Positions 10,846 to 21,937 of a stretch of DNA of 64,000 bases are shown piece by piece. Numbering within the stretch: the stretch's first letter is position 1; each line of letters starts with the position of its first letter. Source of the DNA: Heterohyrax brucei (Eukaryota; Chordata; Mammalia; Hyracoidea; Procaviidae); NCBI GenBank assembly GCA_028571685.1, contig CM053148.1:86760001-86824000 (forward strand), given 5' to 3'. The notes beneath the pieces are model-generated. The model worked only from the letters and a program-made list of their open reading frames with translations. It did no database searches and had not been told where the DNA came from. The position numbers were made by a program, and so were the translations under genes.

Positions 10846-12099
10846 TAAAGACAAGTTTTGCAGGCTAGCTAGGGAAATGGTAGAGTTTGGGTGTCCATTT
10901 TTAATATGACAAAGGGAACATACCACAGACAACATAAATTTTTGCAAAGCAGGTTTTTAAAATAGTTTTCCAGTGTTTGTGAGATGACTGGTACATAATG
11001 ACAGAAATCAGGACTGCATGAGAAAGAAGTCATTTCTTCTAGTGTTGGTACAGCCAGGATGGCAAAAATTTTTTTAGTTGTCTTCTACTTAATGACATCC
11101 CGTCATAGCCAAGGAAGGCAACACTGACACTGGTCTTCACGGTCCAACCCTGTGAGTGACTAGGGGAATTTAAAGGCCACCGAGCACTGAATTTTCCCAC
11201 TGTACCACAATTACAGAACACCTGTGCCACCTAGCTGTGAGCGGAGCTTTGTGAAATGCAATGTTCCAAAGCTGTCAACGTGTCTCAATGCTTGCCTTTT
11301 ATTCAGGGCCCTAATTGTGGTCTATCTGGCTATTATGCTCTGCTGTGTTTCCATTACAAACACACACAAGAAAGGCTAATAATTTTAGATTTAACTCAAA
11401 GGGCTCTTATGAATATTCACCCAGCTCTGCGTACCTTTCTTTCAGTAAAACACCTGGTACTGGCAAAGGAAAAATGAGGTTTGCTATAATGTAAAAGTTC
11501 TCCTTAAATCATAAGAACACTTGAGCGGAGTTTGTTAATCTGAATTCAAAGGGATGGAGTTTTGTGTACATATTTAGCTTTATGGCCTGAATTATGTAGT
11601 TTGAGCTGTATCTAAACACAAGCAGTATGGAAGATGGATTTCATTCACTGGCTGATACGATGTAGTTGCAACATCTGGACCAATTTATATCTTAGTCCCA
11701 TCTTAGATCAACTGATCTGGAAAGGATATCGGCTGATGGGTAAAACAATTTACATGACCAGTGAAGAAAGATACAGCAATTTTTAGATCATATGTTTCAT
11801 ATATTAATGTTACCTCCATGTATACAACTCTTAAGCAAGAATATTCTCCTGGAAGGTCTCTTAGTGACAAAATGTGTCATTTCACCATTTAATGGCACTC
11901 ATAGAATGAGCTGAGAAGGAAATGATATCAATTGCTAAATAAGGCAGTAAAGTCAGATTCAAGAAAGATTAAGTATCCTACGGTAGAGAGGTATCCTTGC
12001 TAAAAACCAGGCTTCATTGTTATTTTCTTAACAAAGCCTTCACCTTTTTTCAGATTCTTTTGTTTAATATAAAATTCTACTTGACTATAAGCTCCTTGA
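10846..12099. other. SINE-free unassigned sequence
   Basis: No AfroSINE or LINE text is recognised. The frames 11039-11230 (-) and 11256-11477 (+) have no family resemblance I can name. Confidence 0.42.
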
Positions 12100-12300
12100 A
12101 GATTTCTTGGATGGTGCAAAGGGGTAAGCACTCAACTACTAGCCAAAATGTGGGCAATTTGAGCCCAGCCAAAGGTACTTCAGAAGACAGGCCCTGCAAT
12201 CTTCTTCTGAAAGGTCACAGTTTTGCAAACCCTGTGGGTCAGCATTATTCTGCCCTCGAAGGTGGTTATGAGTGGGAATCAACTCAACAGCAGTTAACAA
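12100..12300 (+). mobile_element. AfroSINE, long variant, sense
   Basis: Head TTTCTTGGATGGTGCAAAGG, extended middle (CTTCTGAAAGGTCACAGTTT), tail GAATCAACTCAACAGCAGTT with AACAACT. It ends the 4.5 kb SINE-free stretch. Confidence 0.85.
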
Positions 12301-12788
12301 CTATACCAACACAAACTCCTTGAGGTCAAGACTGTGCTTGGTCTCTCTTTTCAGCATTCAAAGCATCATATGATACACAGTAGGCCCTGGAATTTGCATT
12401 GCATTTGTGGAATTGAAATAAAACTTACATTTTGCATTTCAATATTTTTGGCAAATCTTTATTATCTGTGAATTTTTCTGATGCTGACTTTTAGCCTTTT
12501 CACAGATATCCAACTCAAGTGAGATTTCCACTCAGTGAATTCACGTAACACAGATTCCATTACCCATGCATCTTAAGAGAGCACTTAGACTGTCTCTGTA
12601 AAGCAATTAGCAAATTACAAAAAAAGGTACCCAAATAAAAAAAAATAAAATAAAATAAAACAACTGATAAACTCAGCATAAAGATGAAAACTATAGGCCA
12701 ATCTTATTTGTACACATATTGAAAAATCCTGAAGTGGAAAGAATGAAATCAAATTCATCAGCATTATAGAGAAATAGTAGGTCATGGA
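12301..12788. repeat. Unassigned sequence with A-rich simple repeat
   Basis: A (TAAAA)n-like run lies at about 12637-12662. The remainder shows no recognised element. Confidence 0.5.
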
Positions 12789-12955
12789 CCTCTATTGCCT
12801 TTAAGTTGACTCCCACTTACAACAATGTGTGTGTCAGAGTAGAACTGTGTTCCCTGATTTTTCAGAAGTAGATTGTCAGACCTGTCTTCCAAAGCATCTC
12901 TAGATGGACTTTGGATTCCGGCTGAGCATGTTAACTCCTTGCATCACCAAGGTAG
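12789..12955 (-). mobile_element. AfroSINE extended-body variant, antisense
   Basis: Tail GCCTTTAAGTTGACTCCCAC is at the left, the variant body is CAATGTGTGTGTCAGAGTAG, and the head-like CTTGCATCACCAAGGTA is at the right. Confidence 0.75.
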
Positions 12956-13199
12956 AGCACTCTTGTAACGTATGCCAGAGTTAGCTGTGAAAATCTTAGT
13001 TTCTTTTCTTGTTGGAACACATTCTTGCCACTCTCACTCCTTCCCCTTGCACACTAGGACAGAAATCAGGTTCTGTTTTGTTGACCTTTTAAATCAATTT
13101 CAACTTTCCTCATTCGTCTCTTCTGCCTTACTCCTGCCCTAGTTTAGGCTTAAAAAAAAATTCTTACATCCTTGTTTCTGCTGAAGTTTCTTTACTTGA

Positions 13200-13740
13200 C
13201 TCTTGTACTCACTGGCAGAGTGAATACTCACAATGTAAAATTACCAAGTCACTCTCTTGCTTCAAATTGTCTTGATAGCTTTCCTTCATCCACAGGATAG
13301 TGCCTGAGATCTTTAGCTGGTTTAGGTGACCCTCCGGGACCTAATTCTCTCCCACGTCTTCAGCTTCTCCTTTAGCTCTTACACTCCAGCCAGTGCTGGT
13401 AATTTCAGCATACCACCATGCCTCGCTCGCCAAAGTCTCTCTTGCTCAGAATGCCCCCCTTACTGCCCATGCTCCGGACACTCACGCTTGAAAAGTCACA
13501 TCTTGATGATCTCCTCCTCCAGAAAGCCTTCACTGTCTTCTTCAAACTGAGAAACCTAATCTTGCCTGGTTCTCCCCCTCTACTTGTTGATTATGATGGA
13601 CGGTGAGGCCACATTGTCCTGTGACTGTGTTTTATGAGTCTGTCACCTCAGCTACATGGAGGACAGAGGCTGGGCCTTTTCATTTTTCGGTATCCCTTGC
13701 CTGGTGCACAGCTTGTAATTAGTGAGCCTTAATTAACGCA
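13200..13740 (-). mobile_element. L2 LINE 3' region, antisense
   Basis: The text has the antisense L2 pattern: pyrimidine-rich runs with CCTCCTCCAGAAAGCCTTCA and a late GCCTGGTGCACAGCTTGTAA. L2 is an ancient mammalian LINE. The two overlapping sense frames (13326-13606) are read-throughs of this. Confidence 0.55.
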
Positions 13741-14639
13741 TATTTAACATTTTGTTAATGGTGGGAATAGCCAGTGCAGTAAAAGTGCTTATTCTATTCT
13801 CTGATGTAGATTTAATTTAATTTAAAGACATTTAATTCTTACAAGACTAGTGATAGCGGTGCAGATTTTGGGTTTTAATGTCTGTCAACTTTTCATGCGT
13901 GTATACGGCTTGTTTAGCAATGCTTTAAGAATTTTTAGGAATGTTATTCTATAAATGCAGCACCATTTGTTTTCACAATCAATGTTGTATCAGAAAGAGT
14001 TATGGCTGTGTTGCTAAAAGCCTTATTAGACTTGTGCTACTCCATTGCTATTCTTAGGTCTAGCTCCAAATTCACTTATAAATGTCTCAGTTAGAACAAA
14101 ACCAACAGAGTCCAGTGCTTTATGCAATGAGCTGTTTCTATCACCATACCACCTGGGAGAGCTGACGTCCCATTTGAGACTGAAGTTAAATTAAGGCAGC
14201 AACTCTTTCTAGTTCAATATTTTTCTTCCCAGAACTACATTACTGTTATGGCACTAGCTCAGAATTTTTCCTTTTCTTTTTTAATTCGGAGAGGCTAGAG
14301 ATTCATGCATAGACTGAATCTGTCTTATCAATCTTATTTACAAATGATTATAAATAAATTCAGCTTTGTTTATTTGTGAGCAAATTCAGCTCTCCAAAAG
14401 AATATATTGAAAACATGACAAAGTAGAAATAGTTTTTGAGGGTGTCATGTGTTGACCTTGAATTGCATGACAAGGTGACAAATTTTAGATGCATGTTTGG
14501 TAAAAAAATAAATAAATAAAATAAAATTCGAAAGTAGCACCTATAAACTAACTTTGTTATTAGGCTGATACATGAAGTTAAAGATTTTTATGCTATAATA
14601 AAGACTGTGTGGATCAAGAAATCTTTTAAAAGATCAGAC
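13741..14639. other. Unassigned AT-rich sequence
   Basis: An (AAAT)n-like run lies at about 14502-14524. No recognised repeat family or exon is seen. Confidence 0.45.
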
Positions 14640-15030
14640 TAGATGGTCCTACAGCCTGGATGGTCACCTGAGATCCTGGACCCTGGACTTGGTGCTGGCC
14701 TAGAGCCGAAATCAGTATTGAAGCCAACCCTTCAGACAAAGACTGAACTGGACAAAGGGACAGAGCTGATGCTGGTGGTGTGCATACTCTATGGTTTAAG
14801 TATATATAAGAGGCTGTCCAACTGGTCTCTTCTCAGAGGGCAGAGGAGAGACTGGAGAGGAGGGGACAAGTGTTGGTTGAGTGGATACTGGAAATAAAGG
14901 GTGGAAAGGAAAAGTGTGCTGTCATAGGGTGAGGAGAACAGGTAGAGCTGCACAGAGCTGGGTGTGCAGGGTTTTTATGGTAAGTTGACGAGGTTTGTAA
15001 ACTTTCACTTAATCACAATAAAAAATAAAA
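14640..15030 (+). mobile_element. Possible retroelement 3' end
   Basis: The right end, TTGTAAACTTTCACTTAATC then ACAATAAAAAATAAAA, looks like a LINE or SINE 3' end with a polyadenylation-like AATAAA. The body (CTGGACCCTGGACTTGGTGC) is GC-richer than its surroundings and includes a TATATAAGAGGC motif at about 14803. The family is not certain. The 84-residue sense frame 14643-14897 is unrecognised. Confidence 0.35.
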
Positions 15031-15464
15031 ATACTCCAAAATGTGTGCTAATTAAAAGGTATGATTTGGCCGGAAGTAAAGTGAAATTCATAGAATGGTA
15101 AGATGCGAGTAATGTTTATGAAAATGAGAATATAATTAAATTTACAAAATGATTCTAAGATCAAATGAAAGTATCCCTTCAAGATCTATGGAGAAAGTGC
15201 TCTATATGGAATCAACCCTTCCAAATTAAGTTTGCCATCTTCCTTCTTTTCAGAAAGTCAGTGTTCATTCATGCTTTCTTTAATTTGTATGTATACAGGA
15301 AGAGACAACATGATTCTAGAGTTGTCCCTGAAGCCCCGATCTGGATGAAAACAGCCAGCCACCAGGTCTGAGAAGTGAGTGAGTACAAAGCAAATGAGAC
15401 CGAGTTCCCACCATTTAAATATTCAGGGATCTCCACTGCCCTTGGTGAGATTCTGCTATCACAA
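15031..15464. other. Unassigned sequence
   Basis: No repeat or coding signature is recognised, although several frames overlap at 15165-15670. Confidence 0.4.
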
Positions 15465-15715
15465 CTTGCCCTCTCCCCAGGCCTCTTTGTGTCTCTTTTT
15501 GCCTCCTCTCTACCAACCCCTCCCACCTGGGCTTCAGCCATTGACCTGTCTTCTAATTCCCCAAACTCTCTGCCTCTCTCGACCCTGGATATTTGCACAT
15601 GCTTACTATGCCTAGAATGTTCGTTCCTTGTTGTTGCCTGGTTAACTCTCTTCTGTCGTTGATGTCTCAATCTAGATGACAGCTTCTCCAGGAGTCTTCT
15701 TTTATTCCCAAAGTC
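15465..15715 (-). mobile_element. L2 LINE 3' region, antisense, first half
   Basis: CCTACCTGGGC-like text, TTTGCACATGCTTACTATGC and CCTAGAATGTTCGTTCC follow the antisense L2 order. The element resumes after the SINE at 15722-15890. Confidence 0.58.
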
Positions 15716-15721
15716 CCAGTT

Positions 15722-15890
15722 AGGGAGTCCCTGGATGGTACAAATGGATAATAGGCTTTGTTGATAATGAAAAGATTTGAAGGTTCAAGTTTCCTGCATT
15801 GGGAGACAGGTCTCACAATCTACTTCCAAAAAAATCAGCTGGTGAAAACTCTGTGGGGTACAGTGACACAGATGGGGTAGCCGTGGTTTG
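15722..15890 (+). mobile_element. AfroSINE extended-body variant, sense
   Basis: Head GGGAGTCCCTGGATGGTACA, body ACTTCCAAAAAAATCAGCTG and GTGACACAGATGGGGTAGCC. The 3' tail is eroded or missing. It splits an older L2. Confidence 0.75.
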
Positions 15891-16135
15891 GGGCAGACTG
15901 GACCACACCGGGTGTGGGTAGGATGGACCTGCCGAGGTCCACTGCCCATGTATGTCCGCAGCACTCACTGCTCACTGGAAGAGTGGCTTTTTATTCATCT
16001 GAATTTCCTTCTCCATTTCACACAGCGAGAGCAGAAGCTATGCTTTCGTTATTCCTGTTCAATTCCCAGTGGCAAGCATGAACAGTGCCTGGCAATTAGA
16101 TAAGGCTCAAAATATTTTTTGAAGGAATGAATGAA
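15891..16135 (-). mobile_element. L2 LINE 3' end, antisense, second half
   Basis: AACAGTGCCTGGCAATTAGA followed by a GAAGGAATGAATGAA end is the classic L2/MIR 3' signature in antisense. Confidence 0.6.
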
Positions 16136-16265
16136 CAATTGAATGCATTCAACTCATCAGCGGCATTTATGTGTTCTTCTGAAGAGGCTTCGGTGGCAGT
16201 TACAAGGGCAACAAGGTTAGCTTGTGTATTACCATATATATTTTTTTAATGCAAATAAAGCACAC

Positions 16266-16396
16266 TTACAGCTGCTAACCAACAGGTGGGTAGTCTGAAT
16301 CTACCAGCTGCTCCATGGAAATTCTATAGTGCAGTTCAACTCTGTCTTTTATGGTCACTGTGAGTCAGAATCAACTTCAGAGCAGCAGATTTGATT
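16266..16396 (+). mobile_element. AfroSINE, head lost, sense
   Basis: It starts at ACAGCTGCTAACCAACAGGT and ends CAACTTCAGAGCAGCAGATT with a T-run. It pairs tail-to-tail with the next copy. Confidence 0.88.
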
Positions 16397-16407
16397 TTTT
16401 TCCCTAT

Positions 16408-16566
16408 CCATTAGCATTGCCGTGGAGTCAGTTCTGACTCATAGTGACCCTATAGGACAGAGTGTGGAATAGCCCTATAGGGTTTCCAAGGAGCTCCTTG
16501 TTGATGTAAGCTGCAGACTTCTTGATTAGCAGCTGTTGTTTTTAACCACTATACCACCAGAATTCC
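16408..16566 (-). mobile_element. AfroSINE, short form, antisense
   Basis: Tail GCATTGCCGTGGAGTCAGTT, head CTATACCACCAGAATTCCTC. Only about 11 bases separate it from the sense copy, giving an inverted pair. Confidence 0.92.
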
Positions 16567-16591
16567 TCCCCCCTTTTTTTTTCACCCAAAG

Positions 16592-16660
16592 CAACACACA
16601 CACACGGATATACATACATACAGGCACACACACACACACATATATATGTATATATATAAA
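16592..16660. repeat. (AC)n/(AT)n microsatellite
   Basis: An ACACACACACAC run, an imperfect CATACATACA segment, a longer AC run and a TATATATGTATATATA end. It encodes the spurious low-complexity frames around 16536-16832. Confidence 0.9.
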
Positions 16661-17331
16661 TTGCCATAGTGGCACTTATGAAAACACTGATAGGGAAGGG
16701 AGCTATTGGCAAGCAGACATAGAGAACTCTCACATTATTTTTGCAAAAAATGCAGTGCGCCTATTTATGAAGGGTGTAGATGAAGTTACTTGTTTCTTTG
16801 TAGTACTTATTTTTCTCTTAATGATTCCCTAAGCTTTTTTTTTTTTTTGGTGGGGGGAGGTTAGAGGAAAAAACGAAAAAATCATCAAAAACTGACTCAG
16901 AGAAACGCTGTCAGTTGCCTAAATTATTGTGAAATATTAAAAGAAGCCTGTGTTGATGGTCCATTTGCCTAAATATACCTAAAGGATATCATGACCTTAC
17001 ATAGTGGAAGACATAGCTCCAGCATCCCTAGGACGGTGATAGACTCAAGCTTCTTACTCTTATTATAACTTCTAATTTATGAACTGCTTTATAATTTTGA
17101 AAGCAGGACTTCCATTAAAAATTTCGCTGTATGAATTCTTTTGTAGTAGCAAGAACGGACATTTTTATGTACATGTTTCTAAGGAGGGAATTGAAGCCTG
17201 CTTTCCTCAGAGCATAGGAAAGACGGTGCTTGAGATGTCCTAGGTACACGCAACACACTTGGGCAGTTAATGAGTTAGTTCTGTAACATGAGTGTCTTCA
17301 TATTAATTTTTTAAATTCTAACATAAGAGAT
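16661..17331. other. Unassigned sequence
   Basis: A T-run followed by a GGTGGGGGGAGG motif lies at about 16834-16860. No element or exon is recognised. Confidence 0.42.
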
Positions 17332-17491
17332 GGAAACCCTGGTGGCTTAGCTTGGTTAAGTGCTATGTCTGCTAACCAAAAGGTCAGTGGTTTGAATCTG
17401 CCAGGCACTCCTTAGAAACTCTATGGGGCAGTTCCACTCTGTCCTGTAGGGTTGCTATGGGTCAGAATCTACTCAGTGGCAGTGGGTTTTG
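17332..17491 (+). mobile_element. AfroSINE, short form, sense
   Basis: Well preserved: head GGAAACCCTGGTGGCTTAGC, B box region GGTTTGAATCTGCCAGG, tail ACTCAGTGGCAGTGGGTTTT. Confidence 0.93.
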
Positions 17492-18327
17492 GGTGACATA
17501 AAAAGCAGGTGTTTTCCACGTACTTTGCTTTTCTGGAAAAGAACCCTAGGTTGACAATTCCTCATCCTTATTTGGCTTTTTTTTTTTACTTTTTGGTCAA
17601 AACAGAAGCAAAGGGCTTAAAAATATTTCATTCAGTTCAAAAAAGAAACTATTTTGAGTGTCTTTGTGATAGACAGATCTCCCCTGGAAGCACATTCTTG
17701 TAGCATCTCAGGCCTCTGTCTCTTTCCATGTGCTGCATGTTCTACAACATTAGTTCATCCTCATATACTGGGGTTACCTCTTAAGTCTCTTAAGCCATGC
17801 AATACGCAGCACATAGCCAGAGCATTTTGACTGTGCGTAAGAAGGTCAGTTTCAATTCTTGCAGTCTTTGCAAGCTTACTTTAAAACCAGTTTTCTTTAT
17901 CTTGTGTGATGATGTATTAGGACAGCAACTGATTAATGAAAACAAAGAGTGTAAGTTGGGTAAGCTTTTTATAGTCATTGTTTTATAGCAGATAACAATA
18001 CTGTTATAAAACCGCTGTAACTGAGATTTAAAGGTAATATTTAATGACCGTACTTTTGTTCTCTCGTGTAAGTCACAGGCTCAATGTTCTTGCTGAAAAG
18101 GGTTATTCTCTTTTAATGATCAAGGAAGCAGTGGGCATTGCCAGAAAACCAGTGGCTGAAATTCCATTTCTAAATGAAGGCAATGACTATGCAATAAGAT
18201 GTGGAATATCATCAACTAAAATAAAATTTATTTACAAGCATGGGATGACATGTTTAAAACAATCTGTACTGAGAAGTTAGAATGTCAAGTCTCTGTTACT
18301 TGATCATTGACACTGAAATTTATACAG
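17492..18327. other. Unassigned sequence
   Basis: A T-run lies near 17580. The paired frames at 17790-17988 and the one at 18044-18280 are not recognised as proteins. Confidence 0.42.
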
Positions 18328-18487
18328 CCGAAAGCCACAGCCACTGCTGTTGAGTCAATTCTGACTCATAATGACCCTACAGGACAGAGTAGAATTGCCC
18401 CATAGAGTTTCCAAGGAGCACCTGGCAGACATGAACTGCTAGGCTTTTGATCAGCAGAAGTAGCACTTAACCATGACACCACCAGGG
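18328..18487 (-). mobile_element. AfroSINE, short form, antisense
   Basis: Tail CAGCCACTGCTGTTGAGTCA, head GACACCACCAGGGTG. It directly abuts the foldback element that follows. Confidence 0.93.
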
Positions 18488-18489
18488 TG

Positions 18490-19056
18490 TAGGAGGAGTG
18501 CCAGCGAAGTTTGGGAACTCATCCTAGAAAAAGTGCTCCATACCTCGTTGTTGTGTACCACCTAGATCACCTTCGAAGTCCTCCCCTTGGGAAGTTATGC
18601 ACCGACGTCAGTGCCTAGTCCACCCTTCAAGGCAATATTGGAACTCTTTTTATGGAATGGCTATCAGAGCTGTCGTTGTATTACTCTTGATGTCCTGAAT
18701 GTCATCAAAATGTCTTCCTTTCAATATTTCTTTTGTCTTTGAGCAAAGAAAAAAGTCATTGGTGGCAGATCAGATGAGTAGGGAGGGCGTTCCAATACAG
18801 TTACTTGTTTACTGGCTGAAAACTCCCTCACAGACCACTTTATAATTAAGCTGGGGAACTTGCCACTGTGCCACTGTGTGCAACGGGCATTTCAGAAAGA
18901 ATTTCAAAATTGTTTTGAAGGGTGGACTAGGTGCTGGCATTGATGCATAGCTTCCCAAGGGCATACTTCAAAGACGACTATAATAATGATATTCAGCAAA
19001 GAGGTCTGTAGCACTTAGAATAATTAACTTCATGGACTTAATTGTCAGATCTTGCA
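18490..19056 (-). mobile_element. Mariner-type foldback element, copy 1
   Basis: The left arm contains, in antisense, the 3' end of a mariner transposase. The right arm repeats that end in sense (TTTCAAAATTGTTTTGAAGG to CATAGCTTCCCAAGGGC). The arms are therefore long inverted repeats of about 150 bases or more. The unpaired middle (AGAAAAAAGTCATTGGTGGC; GGGAGGGCGTTCCAATACAG) is transposase text in antisense, so I call the strand minus. The right terminus reads CTTAATTGTCAGATCTTGCA. The left terminus is degraded. No intact transposase is present. Confidence 0.8.
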
Positions 19057-19118
19057 TACATACATAAATATATACACACGTATTTTTATGTATATGTGTG
19101 TATATAAATATATAAAGG
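19057..19118. repeat. TA/TG-rich simple repeat
   Basis: CATACATACATAAATATATA followed by TGTATATGTGTGTATATAAA, directly against the right end of foldback copy 1. Confidence 0.85.
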
Positions 19119-19600
19119 AGCTAGGTACTTTTGATTTACCCTGTTATATTAAATAGGTGAGCATTTCCTTAGCTGTGTGTCAAGAAACACCAGTGTCCTG
19201 AGATATATTAACAGGTGTCTGGGGAGAAAAGAGTTCCTTGGCCAAATTTGATTGTTAAATATTGCAAGCTAAGTCACCATCCTGATGATTTACCGTGTGC
19301 GCTAGCATTCTAAAGGCTCAGAGACGTTCTGAGGTAAAGAAACATATTCAGTAGCGCTCAACCTGTGTTTCTTAAACTTCTTTCTGAATTTTAACCTTGC
19401 AATAGCAAAATACTGTATAATTCAGGAAACTACCCCCCAAAAAGTATACGGGTTAATGAATTATAAGAAGGACATCCTTTAGTCTATGATATGCCGTGTA
19501 TATGCCCTCTCCCACTGAAATCTCCCAACACACAACATCCCCAAGGGTAACCACTGTCCTGATGGCTTCTTTGATCATCTCTCTCTCTCTCTGTGTATGT
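19119..19600. other. Unassigned sequence
   Basis: A short CTCTCTCTCTCT run lies near 19579. Nothing else is recognised. Confidence 0.42.
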
Positions 19601-19732
19601 CGCTGTTGATGTCGAATGCCAACAAATCTGTGGCCATGTTTTTATCCTGAGCTGCCTCTGGGTAGACTTGAACCTCCACCTTTCAGTTAGCAGGTGAGTT
19701 GTTAGCCATTTGATCCACCCAGGGTACCACCC
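19601..19732 (-). mobile_element. AfroSINE variant, antisense
   Basis: It has a weak tail (GCTGTTGATGTCGAATGCCA), a clear B-box region (CTTTCAGTTAGCAGG) and a head (CCACCCAGGGTACC). Confidence 0.72.
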
Positions 19733-19924
19733 TTGTTTATTGGTTTTCAAAATAAAGAATTGATTCCCTTGTATTCTCCACAGGTGACCTGGAAATATTT
19801 CATTCCATTGAAGAAATAAGCTTTTCTTTTTGAATTTCAGAATAGCTTTGAAATTCTTTTTTAAAATCTTTTAAAAATGTTTTTTAATTTACAGAATAAA
19901 CTAGCTTCTCACTAACACCACCCA

Positions 19925-20095
19925 TCTATGAACAGATGATGTTTAGCAAACACCCGAAGATTGTGAACTGGGTTAAAACCAGCCTCTTTAACAAATGATG
20001 TTGGTCACCCACCAGCAAAAAAACTGAAACAAGACTCGCATCTCACACCTTGTACAAAAACTAACTCAAAATGAATCAAACAGAATGGTCCTTTT
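19925..20095 (+). mobile_element. L1 ORF2 3' coding fragment, sense
   Basis: Translation from about 19985 gives residues resembling the conserved C-terminal L1 ORF2 stretch NKWCW followed by HTLYKN and LKMNQ. It is broken by stops and truncated on both sides. Confidence 0.65.
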
Positions 20096-20149
20096 CAGTA
20101 AGAACAATGAACCCATGACTTTATAGGAGAGTACAAAATTGAAGTTTTT

Positions 20150-20890
20150 AAATATGACGTGTAAATCTCACAGTTATATACCACAGTTTTGTTATCTGTT
20201 TTGTGACATTGGTTACCCACTCCACGACATGTCAACACTCTCCCTTTTTTAGTCTTGGGGTTCCCTGTTACCAAATTTCCTCTCACCTCCTACCTTCCAG
20301 TTCCTGACTCTGGACTGGTAGGCCCATTTAGTCTGCTCTTGTTTCATAAGCCTGTCTAATCTTTGGTTGACGGGTGAATCTAAAGAGTGACTTTACTCAG
20401 CTAAAGGGCTGTTCAAGGGCCATACTCTCAGGGTTTCTCCATTCTCTGTCACACCAGTAAGTTTGGTTGTTTTTTTGTTCTACATTTATCACCAGGTCCG
20501 TCGGGGACCATCTATTGTGATCCCTGTCAGAGCAATCAGTGGTTGTAGTCAGGCGACTAATTCTGGTAGTAGCTGTTGGTAGATGTGGTCCATTAGCCCT
20601 TTGGACTAATTTTTCCCTTGTGTTTTGGGTTTCCTCATTCTTCCTTGCTTCTGACAGGTTGAGGCTAGTGAGTATCTTAGACAGCCACTCACAAGATTTG
20701 AAGACCCAGATGCTGCAAATACGTCCTTTTATTGATACTAAAATTATGCTGGCTTTGGCCAATGGAAGCATCTTCCGTTGGACTTCTGAATCTTTTTGAC
20801 AAAATGGTCATAGCCTTTTACAGTTTCTTTGCTATGTAGTAATGACAAGAGATTTCAGGTTAATCTTTTATATCCTTAGAATGAGTCATT
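20150..20890 (-). mobile_element. L1 3' UTR, antisense
   Basis: Shared motifs with the other antisense L1 tails: CATTGGTTACCCACTCCACG, CTTTGGTTGACGGGTGAATC, ATACTCTCAGGGTTTCTCCA, GATCCCTGTCAGAGCAATCA and TTAGCCCTTTGGACTAATTT. The opposed frames at 20397-20799 lie inside it. It faces the opposite way to the ORF2 piece just upstream, so these are two elements or a rearranged one. Confidence 0.78.
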
Positions 20891-21089
20891 TCTACCATAA
20901 GTCCTGGTGTCTTTTTTGAGAAGTGATATTTTAAGACTAGAGATACTATTACTGTTGAGTCAGCCACAGTTTCTGAGTCCATTCAGCTTTTTAAAATATG
21001 TATGATCTTATGAGCTCACGCTGATACATCACATTTTTTCTTTAATTTCTGGAAAACCTGCTTTAATTGTTTAGTATTTGCTCTTGCAG

Positions 21090-21262
21090 AACCCAAACCA
21101 AAACCAAACCTGTTAGTGTTGAGTAGATTCCAACTCATAACGACCCTATCGGACGGAATAGAACCTTCCCACATAGTTTCCAAGGAATGGCTGGTGGATT
21201 TGAACTGCCGATCCATTGTTTAGCAGCCATAGCATTTAATCACTATGCCACTAGGGTCTCCA
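21090..21262 (-). mobile_element. AfroSINE, short form, antisense
   Basis: Tail CAAAACCAAACCTGTTAGTG, head ATGCCACTAGGGTCTCC. Near full length. Confidence 0.92.
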
Positions 21263-21760
21263 TCCCTAAATCACCTTACAGAGAGCAATCTGGCCTTTGT
21301 TCTTGGTTCTGTAAAGCTGTACCAAAATGTCCTCATATGGGCGATATAGTCATGGCTTGAGATTGGCTCTCTCTCATCACCAGACAATTACTTGGTTCTT
21401 TGGCTAGTAAGTGTGTGTGTTTTGGGTCTGTAGAGGACTCTCCATACCTCCTCTCCACAACTGGGGGTAGCTCACCAGCTTCCTTTCATGTGGCAGCACA
21501 GCATAGTTACCTCTAAGCCAGCTGTCCATCCTTTTCTTATTAAGATTCTTGTCACCTTCCTTACTGCCTGGATCGGTGACCTGTCAACTATCGTCTCCCT
21601 TCCCACTTCTCAGTCAGATACAAAATCACTTATTCCATTGTTTCTTGTTTTACAATAATTCAACATCTGGAAGAAAATCAAATGCCAATGATATTCATGT
21701 ACCTAGAATTGATAGATTTACACACTATTGTCATACATTTGAAAGAAAAAAATGCAAATC
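21263..21760. other. Unassigned sequence
   Basis: No repeat signature is recognised. The frame 21549-21782 has no nameable domain and runs into the local triplication. Confidence 0.4.
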
Positions 21761-21937
21761 ATTCAAACTATTGACTATCTAACATGGAGTCATATATTTT
21801 TACTTGACCACGTGTTGTGATCTCTGTCAGAACAGTCAGTGGTTGTAGTCATTCGAATTATTGACTATCTAACATGGACTCATAAATACAGTCAAACTAT
21901 TGACTATCTAATGTGGAGTCGTGTGTTTTTACTTGAC
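21761..21937 (+). repeat. Local triplication with L1-like spacer
   Basis: The core ATTGACTATCTAACATGGA occurs three times with small changes: units 21761-21808, 21851-21890 and 21891-21937. Units 1 and 3 share a longer 3' extension (TTTTTACTTGAC). Between units 1 and 2, 21809-21850 resembles a piece of the L1 3' UTR (GTGATCTCTGTCAGAACAGT; compare about 20517-20540). Confidence 0.8.

Noticed and set aside
14800..14815. TATATAAG as a gene promoter
   Set aside because: An isolated TATA-like string in an unassigned repeat-like block without any downstream gene.
15269..15670. 133-residue minus-strand frame
   Set aside because: It overlaps an L2 remnant and other frames; composition is charged and repetitive but no family is recognised.
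19925..20890. L1 twin-priming inversion
   Set aside because: The inverted part is on the wrong side relative to the 3' end, so two separate insertions are simpler.
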